Source: Flectobacillus sp049240685 (GTDB lineage: Bacteria > Bacteroidota > Bacteroidia > Cytophagales > Spirosomataceae). From it: a stretch of DNA of 6,941 nt. Position 1 is the first letter of the stretch. The number at the start of each line of letters is the position of its first letter. Positions 5,692-6,941 of this stretch are shown here, in pieces. The notes beneath the pieces are model-generated. The model did not search any database. It saw only the letters and a program-made list of their open reading frames with translations, and was not told where the DNA came from. The position numbers and the translations under genes were made by a program. The DNA lies in contig NZ_JBMLSD010000022.1 of assembly GCF_049240685.1 (NCBI RefSeq), positions 1 to 6,941 on the forward strand, given 5' to 3'.

Positions 5692-6939
5692 ATGCTTAAA
5701 TTATATAAAAATACCGCAACCGAGCGATTTTTACGATACGTTCAAATTGATACTCAATCAGACCCAGATTCAGCCACTCAGCCTTCCACCGAAAAACAAA
5801 AAGATTTAAGTCGTGTGTTGGTTCAAGAACTTCATGCAATGGGAATCAACGACGCCGAATTGGATGAGTTTGGCTATGTATATGCCACAATACCAGCTAC
5901 TTCCGATAAGTCGGTGCCTGTAATATGCTTTTGTTCACACGTGGACACTTCCCCAGATTGCTCAGGAAAGGACGTAAAACCTATTATTCATTATAACTAT
6001 CAAGGACAGGATTTGGTTTTGCCAGATGACCATTTTCAGGTAATTCGTTGTGCCGAACACCCTGATTTATCTTCCCAAATGGGTAACGATATCATTACCG
6101 CAAGTGGCAAAACTTTATTGGGTGCCGACAACAAAGCTGGTGTTGCCGAAATAATGGATGCCGCCTATTACCTCATGACCCACCCAGAAATCAAGCATGG
6201 TAAAATTAGAATATTGTTTACTCCTGATGAAGAAATCGGACGTGGAACTGCCAAAGTAGACCTCAAAAAATTAGGTGCTGATTTTGGATATACCATCGAT
6301 GGCGAAACATTAGGTTCGTTGGAAGATGAAACATTTTCGGCTGATGGTGTGGTAATTAAAATTACAGGGGTGAGTCAACACCCCGGTTTTGCCAAAGGTA
6401 AAATGGAAAGTGCATTGAAAATTGCCGCAGAAATTGTGGCAAACTTACCCAAAGAAACCCTCTCGCCAGAGACTACCGAAGGAAAAGAAGGTTTTATTCA
6501 TCCCGTGGGTATTTCTGGTGCCGTTGAAGAGGCTTCGGTTAGTTTTATCATTCGTGATTTTACAGAGGAAAAACTTCATGAACACGAAGCTTTCTTGAAA
6601 AACATCATGGAGGATGTATTGGAAAACTATCCTAATTCGAAAGCGATTTTTGAAGTACATGAGCAATATCGCAACATGAAAGAAATTCTTGATCAATATC
6701 CCCATGTAACGGCTTATGCGCTAGAAGCTATCGAGCGTGCAGGTATTCCTGCCAAGCAAATGAGTATCCGTGGTGGTACAGATGGTTCTCGACTTTCATT
6801 TATGGGCTTGCCTTGCCCAAATATCTTTGCAGGCGAACATGCTTTTCATGGGAAGCACGAATGGGTGTCGGTGCAAGATATGGAAAAGGCTGTCGAAACG
6901 ATTGTGAATTTATGTTGTATTTGGGAGGAAAAGGCATAG
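5692..6939 (+). CDS. pepT: Peptidase T (tripeptide aminopeptidase, M20B)
   Basis: This 415-residue cytoplasmic di-zinc enzyme removes the N-terminal residue from tripeptides. Compared with the Salmonella enzyme (409 residues), all metal and catalytic positions are present: His83 and Asp85 in SHVDTSPD, bridging Asp146 in GADNKAG, base Glu180 and ligand Glu181 in PDEE, Asp203 in TIDGE and His386 in FHGKHE. The dimerisation (lid) domain is about 212-325, with the substrate motif SIRGGTDGSRLS at 358-369. I place the start at the ATG at 5692; an in-frame TTG at 5659 would add eleven residues not expected in the family. No Shine-Dalgarno is present. The gene is divergent from gltA, and the stop lies two bases from the window edge, so its terminator or any co-transcribed gene is not visible. 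Confidence 0.97.
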   Translation: MLKLYKNTATERFLRYVQIDTQSDPDSATQPSTEKQKDLSRVLVQELHAMGINDAELDEFGYVYATIPATSDKSVPVICFCSHVDTSPDCSGKDVKPIIHYNYQGQDLVLPDDHFQVIRCAEHPDLSSQMGNDIITASGKTLLGADNKAGVAEIMDAAYYLMTHPEIKHGKIRILFTPDEEIGRGTAKVDLKKLGADFGYTIDGETLGSLEDETFSADGVVIKITGVSQHPGFAKGKMESALKIAAEIVANLPKETLSPETTEGKEGFIHPVGISGAVEEASVSFIIRDFTEEKLHEHEAFLKNIMEDVLENYPNSKAIFEVHEQYRNMKEILDQYPHVTAYALEAIERAGIPAKQMSIRGGTDGSRLSFMGLPCPNIFAGEHAFHGKHEWVSVQDMEKAVETIVNLCCIWEEKA

Positions 6940-6941
6940 AT

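Noticed and set aside
1..6941. A hidden defence, mobile or biosynthetic system
   Set aside because: All four genes are recognisable housekeeping or common exported proteins with normal length and intact key residues, and I see no integrase, transposase, tRNA, array or atypical gene cluster.

Overview
The window looks like ordinary chromosomal DNA of a Bacteroidota bacterium, most likely a Cytophagales/Spirosomataceae-type organism; the rank below phylum is an inference. The DNA is AT-rich. No start codon has a Shine-Dalgarno sequence in front of it. Several intergenic regions carry the Bacteroidota -7 promoter word TAnnTTTG, and the two exported proteins have signal peptides ending in the A|Q cleavage pattern common in this phylum. 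There are four complete genes. I see no RNA gene, mobile element, CRISPR array, phage gene or toxin-antitoxin pair.

Layout, left to right. Positions 1-140 contain no gene I can defend. Three minus-strand genes follow, each ending in its own intrinsic terminator: an exported S9-family serine peptidase (199-2346), an exported RlpA-like double-psi beta-barrel protein (2489-3472) and type II citrate synthase gltA (4048-5319). A divergent intergenic region of about 370 bases separates gltA from peptidase T (pepT, 5692-6939), the only plus-strand gene, whose stop codon lies two bases from the right edge.

The genes do not form an operon. Separate terminators, probable separate promoters and long spacers point to four single-gene transcription units. 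By function there is an exported peptidase that trims oligopeptides, a cytoplasmic tripeptidase that could finish such peptides to amino acids, a cell-wall protein, and the entry enzyme of the TCA cycle. The link between the two peptidases is only thematic.

I found no undescribed system. The points most worth a second look are three copies of a 16-residue motif in the RlpA-like protein where many relatives have a SPOR domain, changes at two residues of the NADH allosteric site in citrate synthase, a 10-base direct repeat with 14-base period in the gltA/pepT divergent region, and three terminator hairpins that are continuous only in the minus-strand RNA.
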